A stretch of 64,000 nt of DNA, from positions 9,463,671 through 9,527,670 of the forward strand of contig NC_087064.1 in assembly GCF_963678635.1 (NCBI RefSeq). The letters are read 5' to 3'. A program made the position numbers and the translations under genes. Numbering within the stretch: the first letter of the stretch is position 1; each line of letters begins with the position of its first letter. Origin of the DNA: Symsagittifera roscoffensis (lineage: Eukaryota; Xenacoelomorpha; Acoela; Convolutidae). Below, one piece after another: positions 53,214-63,689 of this stretch. The notes beneath the pieces are model-generated. The model was not told where the DNA came from. It saw only the letters and a list, made by a program, of their open reading frames with translations, and ran no database searches.

Positions 53214-53554
53214 AAACCAATTAACATGTCCAGGGTCATCATTTTTTCACAACACATTCATAATTGAACTAAATAATTGAAAATGAACGTTTATTTGAAT
53301 CAACGAGGAGCCACCAGTTTCGCTTCCATTTATATTTTTGATTTAGCATTTTTGGGCCATTTAGGTGAAAAAACCCATTGTTTTCATTGAAAGTTGGTTC
53401 CGTGTTCGTATTATCTTTTGCTTGCCAATATCCAAAAAAGCACTTGTCGAAAAGAGTTATGAGTGTTGATTCTTCTGTGTTCTTATTATCTTTTGCTTCA
53501 AGAATATCCAAAAAATACTAGTCAAAAAAGTTAGATTTTGCACTTCGCGCCGTA
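53214..53554. other. spacer with a short internal repeat
   Basis: The phrase TATCTTTTGCTT with AATATCCAAAAAA occurs twice (around 53410-53440 and 53485-53515). No gene supported. Confidence 0.4.
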
Positions 53555-54365
53555 TGCCTTCCGGGGTCGAGGTGCTCGACTTTTGTTTCGACTTTGGAAG
53601 CCGAGCATTTGCAATTTTGCGACTGAAAATCTGCAGTCAAGGCGTAATTTTAAGTCAAGTACAAAGTCAAAACCTGCCCAATTTTGACCGAGACAGTCGA
53701 AGCATACGCAATTTGTATAAAGAAATTCGAAAAACAGAACAAGACAATCAAAACAAAAGTTTTAAAAAAATGAAATATAGGTAGCAAACAGTCAAAACAT
53801 ACCTGATTTTGGCCGCGAATGTAAAATTATAGGTCGAACACAGTCGAAACATATATCGAGCTTAGATCAACATAAGCATATCTAATTATTTTGCAATAAA
53901 CAATGAATTAAGGAGATTTGCTGGACGAAAAAGTAGAAGTTACAGAGTGAAACGTTTAGTTTTTAGAGTTAGAGATATAAAGGTTCCTGTAGCAAGAACA
54001 AAAATTCTATTGAAATTTCTTCAAATATTAGTTTTCCGATCAACAGTTCCAGTCCAGATTTGAAGGAAAAAAAGCTAAATTCGATGAAGAACTTTCGCAT
54101 TTTACCGACTCCTATAGTTTATTTTCAGTTGTAAGCATCATCGCAAAAAAAGCAACTGAAAAACGTACACTATGATTTTTGTCATTTTATTCTTGATATA
54201 TGATGGTCGAGAAAGTCAAAACATAGATCGAGCACAGTCAAAGCACTCCAATTTTTGATCGAAAAAGTCGAACTGTAGGTCGAGCACAGTCAAAACATAG
54301 CTTGAGCTCAGTCAAAACATATGGTGAGCACAGTCGAAAAATAGGTCAACCACAGTGATAAGATA
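53555..54365. repeat. degenerate minisatellite of GTC(G/A)AAACATAGGTCGAGCACA units
   Basis: About 24-bp units, loosely arranged at 53555-53860 and denser at 54200-54365, separated by about 340 bp without units. Any frame through it is a by-product. Confidence 0.7.
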
Positions 54366-54409
54366 GGGGGAAAAGTCAAAAACTGACTTAAAAATGCAAT
54401 TTTGTCAGT

Positions 54410-55065
54410 TTTTTGCCGGCACAAATGGAAGACAGATGCAAACAGCAGAATATTTTTGTATAAAAGCCGAGAGTTTTTGCAAATTTTTTAAGTGACTAAA
54501 ACGGGAAAAAAGATCCTTTTTTGTGGTAAAATTGGGCCTGAATTTTTCAAAAGACGAATGCACCAATTTAGCTGTTAGGAAGAATTTAGGGTTAAGGGAA
54601 ATTCAAAAAATTCAAACAGACATTATTCATTTCATTTCGAAAAGTAAATTCGACTGCCTTGTTTCAAACAAAACGCGATATTTGATAGGTGAGTTTTGTC
54701 TTAAATTTAGTTTTTTTATTCAAATTTTTATTCAAATTTTTTGCCGGACTTTTCGCTTGCACAACTGGAACACAGATGCAAATAGCAGTAATTTATTCTA
54801 AAAGAGTCACGAGTTTTTGCAAAAGTTTTGTTGACTAAAAAGCGAAAAATGATCCATTTTTGGGATAAAACTTTGGGCCCAAATTTGCAAAGCATTTTGC
54901 ACCATTTTAGCTATCAGGAAGAATCTAAGCTATAGTGAGTTTCAAAAAAAAGAGACCGTATTCATTTCATTTCGACAGAATTTTTGCAGTCAATTGCGAT
55001 ATTTTAAGCAAAACGCGATGTTTGATACGCAAGTTCTGTCTTGAAATTAGTTTTTGAATGCAAAA
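54410..55065. repeat. tandem duplication, two units of about 330 bp
   Basis: Units 54410-54737 and 54738-55065 share TTTTTGCCGG, ACAGATGCAAA, GAGTTTTTGCAAA, GATCC, a GGGATAAAA-like block and a TTTGATA...GTTTTGTCTT-like end, with substantial divergence. Confidence 0.65.
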
Positions 55066-55167
55066 ACTTCTGAGAAGTAGAACTATGGCAACGTTAATTG
55101 ATCATTTGTATGTCAGGCTTAAATCAAAACATACCAGAACTCCGTAACTACCGGTAATTTTAAATTA

Positions 55168-55478
55168 CACTAGTGGACTAAATTAAGCGCAAATTCAGGT
55201 TTTTTTTTAAAAAAAGTCCTGTTTTCAAAAATGATTTTGGACATTTTTCACTGAGAATTTGAACAAAAACTTTGCATAGTCTCTTATAAAATCAGAGCTG
55301 CCCTCTATAAAATTATCAAAATTTGGTTTCAACACTTGTCAGTTTCTTAAAATAGAGGACAGCTATCGGTCTATGCAAAGTTCTCGCTTGAGTTCTCAAA
55401 AAAAATTTAAAAATCATGCTTTAAAACAGAAATTTTACAGAGAAAACTTGAATTTGCGCATAATTTTGTTAACTTGTG
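55168..55478. mobile_element. palindromic MITE, mariner/Tc1-like, 311 bp
   Basis: The two halves are inverted copies. The left tip CACTAGTGGACTAAATTAAG and the reverse complement of the right tip CACAAGTTAACAAAATTATG agree at most positions and both continue GCGCAAATTCA-like. Internal arms also pair (AACTTTGCATAG near 55268 with CTATGCAAAGTT near 55371). TA flanks each end (55166-55167 and 55479-55480), as expected for the target site of the Tc1/mariner superfamily. It has no coding capacity, so it is presumably mobilised in trans. Confidence 0.75.
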
Positions 55479-55480
55479 TA

Positions 55481-57954
55481 TGTTTTGAAAAATATAGAAA
55501 TTGTGTTTTGGGATTTCAGCGCAATTGTTGCGTGATTGCTTTGATCGTTTTTTTCTGGAAAAATTTTAAGGCTAATTTTGAGTTTTTGCGTTGGAAGTCG
55601 TTTCAAAATCGATTAGCAAATGGAAAGCAAACAATAACAACAAAAAAAATTTTGTTCCAAAAAATTTTTTTAGTCCATTTTGATAAAAAAATTTAATTGT
55701 GATTTTTTTTTGCTTTTTTTCATGAAATTCTGTGATTCAAATTTTGTTCACTATAGTTTTTGCCTCACTTTGATCACTTCTAAATAAAATAACTTTAGTA
55801 TCTAATTTTGAAAAACCACTACTTTTGAAAAAGATCATAAACATTTAAGCATTAATTTTAGAAATTGGATTGTAGTATTTAGGTTGTTCGCAAAACCAAA
55901 TCCTACTGATCCAGAAAATTGATTGCTTGAAACTCCAATTATTGAAATTAGTACGTAAAACGTTGTCAATTATTCTTAATTCAAAATGAGAAATTTATGT
56001 TTATCATAATTTTATTCACAAATGTTCAGAAGAACCAACCTGTAGAAAAGGCTCGTGGAAACTTTTGTAAATGTGCAGGAAATGAGCACTATTTACCTAC
56101 CGGTTAACTTTTTAATGCGAAATGCGAGAATATAAAAAGGAACACTCTGTGTTTTTTCCTCAAACTTTTGAGTCAACAATTTTTGCAGATTTCTTTTGTC
56201 ATCATCTAATAGATTTTTAAACCTTGAGCTCAAAATTAAAAAAGTTTTTCGCGCAAGCCAGATTGAGTTTTTCGGTTCCCACCTTTGAAAGTCTATGCAA
56301 CTTAACAACTTACAATTTCATTCCCTACTTTGTGTTGCCTTAGCAATTTAATGCCACCAAATCTAAAAACTATTTCCTAACTTAAGACCGTTTTAATTCA
56401 AATTGAAAAAACAGGTAACTTCCAGAAAGACTTTAGTAAAAATCAAAGAAAAAACCAGCAACGTTTTTTGCCATTTGAAGGCAGTCAATTTTGCGCTACT
56501 TATTTTTTTTTTGTAATTTTGAACAGAATTAAGTCTGACATTAATTGGGACAGTAGAGTTGATTCGAGCCAAAAACAAGCATATTTTCAACAAACTTCAA
56601 AGGCCCGCAATTAATTGATCGTTCTTTGACATGAAATGGCGTGAATTTTCAGACATTTTTAGCCGGTATAAAAATGAAAACAGTTCCACGAATGCCAAAA
56701 AGCTTAAAACAATTCAAAGCTAATAACACGATCGTTTTGTTGAGCTTTTTTTGAGTTTTTGGCGCATAAACACAAAGTGAAAGAGTTCGCCAGCCCAAAT
56801 TCCCAAACTAGCATCCCAAAAATGTGCAATTAACCGGAAAAAGAACTGCTAGTTCACGAGTCAATATCATGCGGTTAGTACAGTTTCCGTGAAACTGCAA
56901 AGAAACGTTGTTTTCAAAACATGCTAAAAAAATTAAAGCAGAATTAAAATTTGTAGTTTGAAACACAGATGAATCAAACAAAAATGAGGAAAAATGTACA
57001 CTGGCCGAACATAAACTGGCAAATGCCCTCAAAAAACGTCAGTTTTGCCTTCGTACAATTTTTTTGTGAAATTATGGCCAATCGATACATCGAAAAAAAA
57101 CGGTAAAATTTTTTGTACCGAGGCTGCTTTTTTAGGCTGCATACTCTTTTCCACATTTTAAGGAGGGCTCAGCTGAAATAAGAATGATGCCAAAGGCCAT
57201 CCTTTGACAGCATTTTTTGTCTAATCCCACTCACAGCCGCATCACGCTGATTCCACATAGAGGTTGGCAATAGGATTTCACGGTTTGGCACCATGCTTAT
57301 TATATAGGTACAGTCGAGTACCAATTTTATCAATTTTTTCATATTTTCGGCTTCTTAACAGTTTTTATTGCATACCTTTTGAGTTTCCTGAATGATCATA
57401 AAATAGGACTTGCCAATCTTTTTTATTCAAATGCGAAGAAAGGCAGCAATTTTAAGGCACACCCTAAATCGTGAACTGTTTCGTAGTTCCATTTGAGACC
57501 TAGTTCATCAATTTCTCTCATGTAGCTATGTAAGAGATAGAAAAAACCCCGATATATGCGATCCGGGAAATTTTGTTTTAGTTGGCCCAAAGAACAGCTT
57601 GCTTAAAATCTAACCATATTTTTAGGGTTCAGTTTGGAATAAAGCTTGCAAAAGGCGATCTCTAAGTTTTTCGGTTTTGTTGGGATGGAATAGATATATG
57701 CAATCTGGTGCAATACCAGCGACACTAACTTAAAATGAATACAGCTGATAGAAAATTTTGTGAGTAAATTTGAAGAATTTCCAACACTCTTGCATTTCGA
57801 GATCAACGTGCAAAATTATTCACTCATGATCATTTGACCCACAGTCGTTTGGGATAAAACTTCCAAAAACTACAGAACAGTCCGAACTTTTCGCTGCAGG
57901 GCTGGGTGGCATATAATTATCTAACTGCTTGCGTGTTCAAATCAGTTTGGTTTT
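55481..57954. other. no gene recognised
   Basis: AT-rich. Scattered minus-strand frames of 60-75 codons (56093-56308, 56393-56593, 56808-57032, 57603-57806) have no recognisable motif. The first (LLDDDKRNLQKLLTQKFEEK) is the most coding-like. Confidence 0.3.
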
Positions 57955-57982
57955 AGTCAGGAGGGCAAATTGAGTAGCCAAA

Positions 57983-58354
57983 TCATTTGTTGCTGGCAAT
58001 ACCGCAAGGATAACATTTCGGGCACTCTTGATAACATTTCGGGCACTCTTGATACCGCAAGGATAACATTTTGGGAAACTCTTGATAACATTTCGGGCAC
58101 TGATTTTCCGCTGAAAAGTCATTATTAAGCTCTCGACGCATCTCGGGCAAATAGTTATTTTCTGCAATGGCAGAAGCTGGACATTTATGTGTTTTTTTTG
58201 GTATTTTCAGCAAATCCACTTCTTGAAGTTTATTTTTTCGCTTGAAGTAAGTCTCTTGACTCGAAGGTATAAGATTTGACTTGCTTTTAGATGACACAGT
58301 GAGTTTGAAAGAAATCTCCATCATACTTTTCTTTTGGTGGTTGCAATTGTTCAT
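57983..58354 (-). CDS. hypothetical protein with repeated CPKCYQE units
   Basis: 123 residues from ATG 58354 (MNNCNHQKKSMMEISF). The C-terminal part contains tandem CPKCYQE heptads (QCPKCYQEFPKM, then YQECPKCYQECPKCYPCG), four Cys-x2-Cys knuckles in all. They are encoded by 21-bp DNA repeats of GATAACATTTCGGGCACTCTT at 58008-58102. Upstream are Lys-rich and Ser-rich stretches and a KCPASA motif. Cys-x2-Cys pairs could bind zinc, but the array may simply be a 21-bp minisatellite that happens to be open. A second frame (57937-58167) is also open through the repeat, as expected for a unit length divisible by three. Confidence 0.35.
   Translation of the reverse strand: MNNCNHQKKSMMEISFKLTVSSKSKSNLIPSSQETYFKRKNKLQEVDLLKIPKKTHKCPASAIAENNYLPEMRRELNNDFSAENQCPKCYQEFPKMLSLRYQECPKCYQECPKCYPCGIASNK
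58008..58102. repeat. 21-bp tandem repeat
   Basis: Unit GATAACATTTCGGGCACTC(TT), four to five copies with an 11-bp GATACCGCAAG variant between them. Confidence 0.85.
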
Positions 58355-58759
58355 ACCTTAAGTAGAGCAGAAAATGACTTTCAGAATTTTATTTTTGTCG
58401 GAAATAAAACCTAAAATTGTTGTGAATTAGCAAAAGCAGGTTTTTTTAGAAGTCAAAATCATTCAGTGAAATATCTAATCAAAAATAACTTACAACCTTT
58501 TCCCCCAAAAGACAGGTCACCAAAACAACACCGCCGCCGCAGCTTACAACAACCACAGAACCAACAAGAAAATCCACACGAACCCAACGGGCCACACTAA
58601 TCTAAGCTTTGGTAAACCCAATCCCAATCAACACCATCGATGCTCCACCAAATTTTTAATCGCGTCTCCAGAGAACAAACTACGGGCACCCCGGCTAACA
58701 CAAGCAACAAAAGCTTCATCCGAGAAATGAGTTTTTTTTAAAAAAAATCATCAGAATTT

Positions 58760-58957
58760 TTGGGGTGTAAGAAACTTTTTGAAATGATAAAACCGAAGAA
58801 AAAGGACAGCGACCCCATAAGCGTAATAGATTTGATCTCCCCTTGTGAGAGCCCAAAGAAGACTATACTGGCCCATGACAAATCGAAAGAGGAGGCGAAC
58901 GCCACAGAGGAAACGAAAAGTTCCAGAAGGAGGAAGAGGCTCCATCAGCGCCGCTGA
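58760..58957 (+). pseudogene. gypsy element C integrase/polyprotein tail
   Basis: 65 codons: MIKPKKKDSDPISVIDLISP, SPKKTILAHDKSKEEANATE, ending SSRRRKRLHQRR. Charged and probably disordered; comparable with the Ser/Arg tail of element A (TRKSTRRRQ). It lies about 200 bp before the polypurine tract, the expected place of the polyprotein C terminus. No start codon is needed. Confidence 0.4.
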
Positions 58958-59142
58958 CAATAACTAAAAACACACCTATCACAACAACGCTCGCGGAGGC
59001 AGAGATACGGCAAGGAAAATACAATAAGCGGAATTAAAGGAGAGGCAATCAAACAGTCTCATGTGGACTATAAAACTCAAGTCCGAAAGGGACTACAAAA
59101 CTAATAATTGGTCCCACTCGGACGATAAACCTCCACTTTTTC

Positions 59143-59154
59143 CACGAGGGGGAA
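59143..59154 (+). other. polypurine tract
   Basis: CACGAGGGGGAA directly before an LTR starting TG. It is the plus-strand priming site used in reverse transcription. Confidence 0.6.
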
Positions 59155-59380
59155 TGTCTTCCGTCCGGATTGGCATATATTAATTATATAAACCTATACT
59201 TATATAGAGCTAGTCAGATACCAAATGAATGGCCTTCACTGATATGAAATATCAGATGGCTGAGCGATACTATTCAGTTGGTGTTGAATTCAGATGTATG
59301 TTCAGTTACTTTTCGTAGTCCGAGTTACTTAGATACCTATAGCTAACCCGTTCGGATTTTAGAGAAACTCATACGTTACA
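59155..59380 (+). repeat. gypsy LTR (3' LTR of element C)
   Basis: Starts TGTCTTCCGTCCGG and can be ended at ...ACGTTACA (TG...CA). It contains TATA-like sequences (TTATATAAACC near 59184, CTTATATAGAG near 59200). The central 150 bp recur at 62012-62165. Confidence 0.6.
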
Positions 59381-59394
59381 GTATGACAGGCACC

Positions 59395-59530
59395 TTTGGC
59401 GCCAAACTATACTAGTTTTGAGTGGGAGTGCGTGCCCAAAAAACGCAAGTTTGTGGTCAAAATTTTCCTAAAAATGCTTTTTTGGCCCTCTTTTTTCATA
59501 AATTTGCCTTTTGCGCCAAAATTTTAACAA
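59395..59530. repeat. dispersed repeat family member
   Basis: GGCGCCAAACTATACTAG, GTGGGAGTGCGTGC and GGTCAAAATTTTCC blocks, the same order as in 45880-45960. Confidence 0.55.
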
Positions 59531-59733
59531 AACGGGGTCTTTATAGTGATTTGGGAGTTGAATTGTGGTGGATTAATTTTGTTTAGTAGTGAAATGACTA
59601 GGTAGTATAGTTTACTGTGGGTGTTAAATTAGCTGGTTTTAAATTGTAGGACACCGATGCTCAATACACATGAAATTTCTACCGAGATAATTAGGTAGCT
59701 TAAGTTTATAATTTTTAGCAGGAGAAAAACAAA

Positions 59734-60024
59734 ATGATCACGGATTGGTTCTGGAGGAACACAAAAAATGTTGAATTGTTGTCTTCATTCCCTGCAGTCG
59801 TGAAACCATATCTGTTAGCGGGAGAAATTTTTATTCTGATTATCCTCGACAAGGAAAATGAAGAAAACTGTGATAGTGCTTACGGTAAAGAACGGTTTGG
59901 ACGCAGAGTGAAAATACTCAAACCAATCAATTGCCTGGATTCGGTTGCAAGACTTTGGGTGCAAGTTAACATAACAATCAAAAACTCAATCTCGATCTCA
60001 CCCGAGTCGAGATTTTTCATCTAA
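59734..60024 (+). CDS. hypothetical frame, 96 codons
   Basis: MITDWFWRNTKNVELLSSFP, LLAGEIFILIILDKENEENC, KERFGRRVKILKPINCLDSV. Coding-like composition but no recognised family. It reads into the foldback element at its end. It could be a piece of a host or element gene. Confidence 0.25.
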   Translation: MITDWFWRNTKNVELLSSFPAVVKPYLLAGEIFILIILDKENEENCDSAYGKERFGRRVKILKPINCLDSVARLWVQVNITIKNSISISPESRFFI

Positions 60025-60029
60025 TTTGA

Positions 60030-60345
60030 AGCAAGATTTGAGCCGTTTGAGCGAATTGTTTTGACGATTGCGCTCAAAATGTTGCTCTAAAATGAGCGGT
60101 TTGAGCGGTTTTTGAACGGTTTATCTTTAAAAAAAGCTCAAAAACCGCGGAAGATTTGAACGGATTTGAGCGGTTTATCTAAAAAAAAAAACGCTCAAAA
60201 ACCGCCCTAATCTTGCGCGGTTATTGTAGATAAACCGCTCAAAATCGTTCAAACCGCTCATTTTTAAACAATATTTTGAGCGCAATTGTTTAAAAAAAAC
60301 CGCTCAAACTGCTCAAATCCTGTAAAAAACCAACCGCCCTAAATC
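60030..60345. repeat. left arm, TTGAGCGGTTT / AACCGCTCAA palindromic repeats
   Basis: First part rich in TTGAGCGGTTT and second part rich in AACCGCTCAAA, so the arm can fold on itself around 60180. Confidence 0.8.
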
Positions 60346-60705
60346 AGTGTCCTCATTTCGTTTATTGACTTTTGGAGGTTGCCAGATGCGAGATGGGGCT
60401 AATCCGTCAACAACAGTAGCATCCCAGGGAAAATGAGAGCCACAAATCAATGGGGTCACAGTGTGAAGCCATCTGGTCTCTTTGCATTGGTTCTACATAA
60501 CCCAGGAGGTTCTAGAATTGAAGAAATGTGAATTGATCCAAGCGACCCATTGATCCAAGAGAAAACCAAGGCCACCCATAAAGCTTGGAAGCAAAGACTG
60601 TAACCGACTGTTGGGGCAGAGTCTGACGTTGACGCAATGTGGCAAATCATCATAAGCTAACGTATCATATATGCAAATACAAAGATACATACATACATCT
60701 ACCTA

Positions 60706-60941
60706 TACACACATACATACATACATACATACATAGATACATACATACATACATACATACATACATACATACATACATACATACATACATACATACATAC
60801 ATACATACATACATACATACATACATACATACATACATACATACATACATACATACATACATACATACATACATACATACATACATACATACATACATAC
60901 ATACATACATACATACATACATACATACATACATACATACA
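60706..60941. repeat. (CATA)n microsatellite, about 235 bp
   Basis: Nearly perfect tetranucleotide run with one GATA variant near 60735, and imperfect CATA flanks to about 60990. Long frames of YIHT and CMYV repeats on both strands are artefacts of it. Confidence 0.95.
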
Positions 60942-61197
60942 CACATATATACATACATTCATACATAAATACATACATGCATACATAAATACACAGACCT
61001 ACATATTTTCTAGTGGTTATTTTGCTCGAGTATTTGAAAAAGGTCGCTAATATAGTTTGTGGTCTTGACATCGAAAAAATATCTTGCTTGAGATGAGAAC
61101 GGTTAAGCGCATTTTTTAAATTGTAGATAGCAGTTCAACTACATCTTAGCGTCACATTACCTGTCCAGGCCATTTGATGGTTTCAATCGATTTTCTT

Positions 61198-61385
61198 TAA
61201 AAGACCGCTCAAAAACCTCTAAAAAACCGCTCAAATCTTGCTTGAAAAACCGTTCAAAAACCGCCGCAAGAAATGAGCGGTTTTAAAGCAAGATTTGAGC
61301 GGTTTGAGCGGTTTTTCCAAAAAAAAAACGCCCAAACCGCTCAAACCGCTCATATCTTGAGCGGTTTTTGAGCCGGATCTCGACC
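61198..61385. repeat. right arm, AACCGCTC / GAGCGGTTT palindromic repeats
   Basis: Same words as the left arm: AACCGCTCAAA units first, then GAGCGGTTTTA units, ending GAGCCGGATCTCGACCCGGG. Confidence 0.8.
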
Positions 61386-61395
61386 CGGGCAGGAA

Positions 61396-61839
61396 TGAGG
61401 CTCTGGTATAACTCAAGCCCTTATAATAACTCAAACTCGTAGAATATAATTGTGGCACATTTCTGAAAAGCTGTTTGATTAGAAAAGTTAAATAATCATA
61501 CTGTATTTTGCTGACTGAAATCACCATATAAAAATCTTTATCATATTTACAACTTTTTCGTGATCCGAAATTTGCTGTGAAGAAATGAAGAAACCTTAAA
61601 CAAACTGAGATTAAATTAAAAAAATGCTTTTATTTATTGATTGGGAGTGGTTCTATGTTTGAAAAATAATCAAAAAATGTTCAAAAACGACCATTTTTTT
61701 CCGCTGGGAATACATTTCATTTTTTTTTTCAATCCACGTCACGACTAAACTATCCAAGTTGTCGGAAAGTTATTCTACCTCATAGTCCCTTCTCAGTCTA
61801 CGAGAAAGGTCGGAACAATTTTTTTAAGGTTTAATGAAG
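61396..61839. other. no gene recognised
   Basis: AT-rich spacer; nothing supportable. Confidence 0.4.
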
Positions 61840-61995
61840 CCACCTGCGGATTTGCGTGGGGGGGGGGGTGGCTGGAGGACGCCCCGTGTCAGGGATTCGA
61901 CCCCTGCAGACCCAAAGGGCCCCCTTTTGAAGTACCAATTTTTGGCTGATTGACAGTAAAAATTTTCTAAGGGGGCTGTCATCCGGCAAGATTGA
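61840..61995. repeat. dispersed repeat family member, opposite orientation
   Basis: GCGGATTTGCGTGGGGGGGG..., GGGATTCGACCCCTGCAGA, CCAAAGGGCCCCCTTTTGAA and TTTTTGGCTGA match the reverse complement of 51410-51560. Confidence 0.6.
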
Positions 61996-62011
61996 CATGA
62001 ATTTTTATTAT

Positions 62012-62165
62012 GTATCTATGTTTATAGACAGGTAATCAAAGACCAAATAGATGGCCTTGACTGATATAAAATATCAGATGGCTGGGCGATACCATTCAGT
62101 TGCTGTTTAAAACAGAATTATGTTCAGTTAGTTTTCTTAGTCCGAGTTACTTAGATATCGATAGC
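62012..62165 (+). repeat. gypsy LTR fragment (5' side of element B)
   Basis: Shares GGCCTT(G/C)ACTGATAT, ATATCAGATGGCTG, GCGATAC(C/T)ATTCAGTTG and TAGTCCGAGTTACTTAGATA with the LTR at 59155-59380. The ends are eroded. Confidence 0.65.
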
Positions 62166-62237
62166 CACTCTTAGATATAAGAGCCCACTGAGTATTCCAC
62201 CATTTAAGCAGAAGTCATCAGAAGAACCACCACTGGA

Positions 62238-62489
62238 ATGGTCAAAGTAGGCAGCTATGATGGAGATGGCTGTGTTTGCCGAAGACGAGGTAGACATATG
62301 GGTTTAATTAAGAACAAAACCTCCAGTGTTGAACCAAATGAACTAAATTACGCGGTTAAATTTATGGATAAACAGGAGCACAAAAGCGCAATAGAGATAT
62401 CAGAAACCAAGAAAAAAGAGTCACTTGGGAAAAAACAAGGTAAAAATCAGAGACAAGGGTGTGCTTTGCAACAACATAACCAGGGATAA
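62238..62489 (+). pseudogene. gypsy B 5' frame, possible Gag relic
   Basis: 83 codons: SYDGDGCVCRRRGRHMGLIK, SAIEISETKKKESLGKKQGK. It occupies the Gag position but shows no Gag motif that I can recognise. Confidence 0.25.
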
Positions 62490-62491
62490 AA

Positions 62492-62774
62492 GTGAGAAGC
62501 TATATCTTCTTATGTCTGGGTCAACGACAACTTAAACGGTCATATTGTGAAACTAAAAACAAAATCAGAAAACTTATTAACAAAAGCGGAGTCAGGAAGC
62601 CCAATATCATTGTTACTGAAAAAATGGCAGAAAAGCTACGCCAAAACGACTGCTCCGCGATATTCAAGAAACTCCTCACACCGGCGGACGCCGCCCAAAA
62701 CCTTGCCTGTCATAACGGACTTTATATTGTTTCAAAACGACGCCTGATAATTGCGGTGGAATCCGGAAGATGAA
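62492..62774 (+). pseudogene. gypsy B retropepsin remnant
   Basis: In one frame LTKAESGSPISLL sits where element A has IADSGSSMTFL; the catalytic Asp codon has become Glu. After a frame change, AAQNLACHNGLYIVSKRRLI then IAVESGR and a stop match the second half of the element A protease. Confidence 0.55.
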
Positions 62775-62927
62775 TCATCCGATCGCCACTGTTCATCATG
62801 ATCAAAAAGCAAACTTCATCGGGCGGAACTTTCTACGGAAATTGATAATGACAAAAGGGTAAACAATCACGGACAAACAGTATTACATAAGGCGTTTCAA
62901 AAAATTCAATGACGAAAACTTAGTACT

Positions 62928-63155
62928 TTGCCGGATAGTAGCAAACTTTCTTGTGAACAAAACGAATGGTTCGGCTACAAGGTAAGTAGCGAAGGCCTAC
63001 TACCAGTAACACAAAAAACAAAGGCAATACAAAAGCTCTCTAAACCAAAAAAATTAAACAACCAAGAAGCTTCTTGGGCTCCATACACCATTTTACGAGA
63101 GGCACTCCCAACCTCACAAAAACAGCATCCACACAAAAACTACGAAAGGCTATAA
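62928..63155 (+). pseudogene. gypsy B reverse transcriptase thumb
   Basis: CEQNEWFGYKVSSEGLLPVT followed by KTKAIQKLSKPKKLNNQ matches the end of gypsy RT (W-L/F-G-x-x-I/V-S-x-x-G-x-x-P...K-x-x-A-I). The fingers and palm are missing, apparently deleted between 62774 and 62900. Confidence 0.65.
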
Positions 63156-63389
63156 TGGGCGATTCATCCCTGATAGCGCATGGGTCCGAGGGAGAGGTAG
63201 CTCCTAAAAATCACACATCACAACTCCTCGCTCACCTAATGACGTGCTAATGACGTGCAATCACAAACAGAGCTAACAATACGAGTACTGCGGTAGTGGA
63301 GTCGACCCTCAGCTTTTCTGCATTGAAGCAAATTTGCCAAACGAGGCCCCGCCGACAATGTGCGGTACATAACTAGAGGGTAGCCACGA

Positions 63390-63565
63390 ACTAATTGTGG
63401 CAAGTGTCGTGGAAACAGCAGACCGAGCTACATCAACGGAGGCGAAAGAGGATACACCACTCTATTGAAAGAAACTACAGCAAGTTGTCGGGTTCAAAAT
63501 TTTAGACGCGGCCACCCACAGGGACACAAACATCCAGCCAATAATCAATTTCGTTCAGAAACGGG
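63390..63565 (+). pseudogene. gypsy B region between RNase H and integrase
   Basis: VASVVETADRATSTEAKED then TPLY and, in another frame, VVGFKILDAATHRDTNIQPI and NFVQKRDWETGQL. Parallel to 40794-40980 in element A. Confidence 0.5.
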
Positions 63566-63689
63566 ACTGGGAAACGGGACAATTGCACCAAACCATTCTA
63601 GGAAGCTTACAACTACCGGGGCGGCGGCCATGCTCAACTTGTGCAAAAATATCTGGTTCCCCAAAATACACAATCGTCCAGATGGAAAT

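Larger units (their letters stand above)
58500..59154 (+). mobile_element. Ty3/gypsy element C, 3' internal end
   Basis: Sequence leading into a polypurine tract and LTR. It contains the basic frame 58760-58957 and a purine-rich coding-like stretch before it. The rest of the element is missing or unrecognisable upstream. Confidence 0.55.
59998..61395. mobile_element. foldback-like element with GAGCGGTTT palindromes
   Basis: The left edge CACCCGAGTCGAGAT and the right edge (reverse complement TGCCCGGGTCGAGAT) are inverted. Between them two arms packed with GAGCGGTTT and AACCGCTC words flank a unique part and a CATA microsatellite. No coding capacity seen. Target duplication not resolved. Confidence 0.5.

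Noticed and set aside
55373-55696. 107-codon plus-strand frame
   Set aside because: It begins inside the palindromic MITE and is low complexity; no family resemblance.
57983-58167. CRISPR-like direct repeats
   Set aside because: 21-bp units are contiguous with no unique spacers; a simple tandem repeat in a eukaryotic genome.
60639-61071. Long frames of YIHT and CMYV repeats on both strands
   Set aside because: Direct translation of the CATA microsatellite; no gene.
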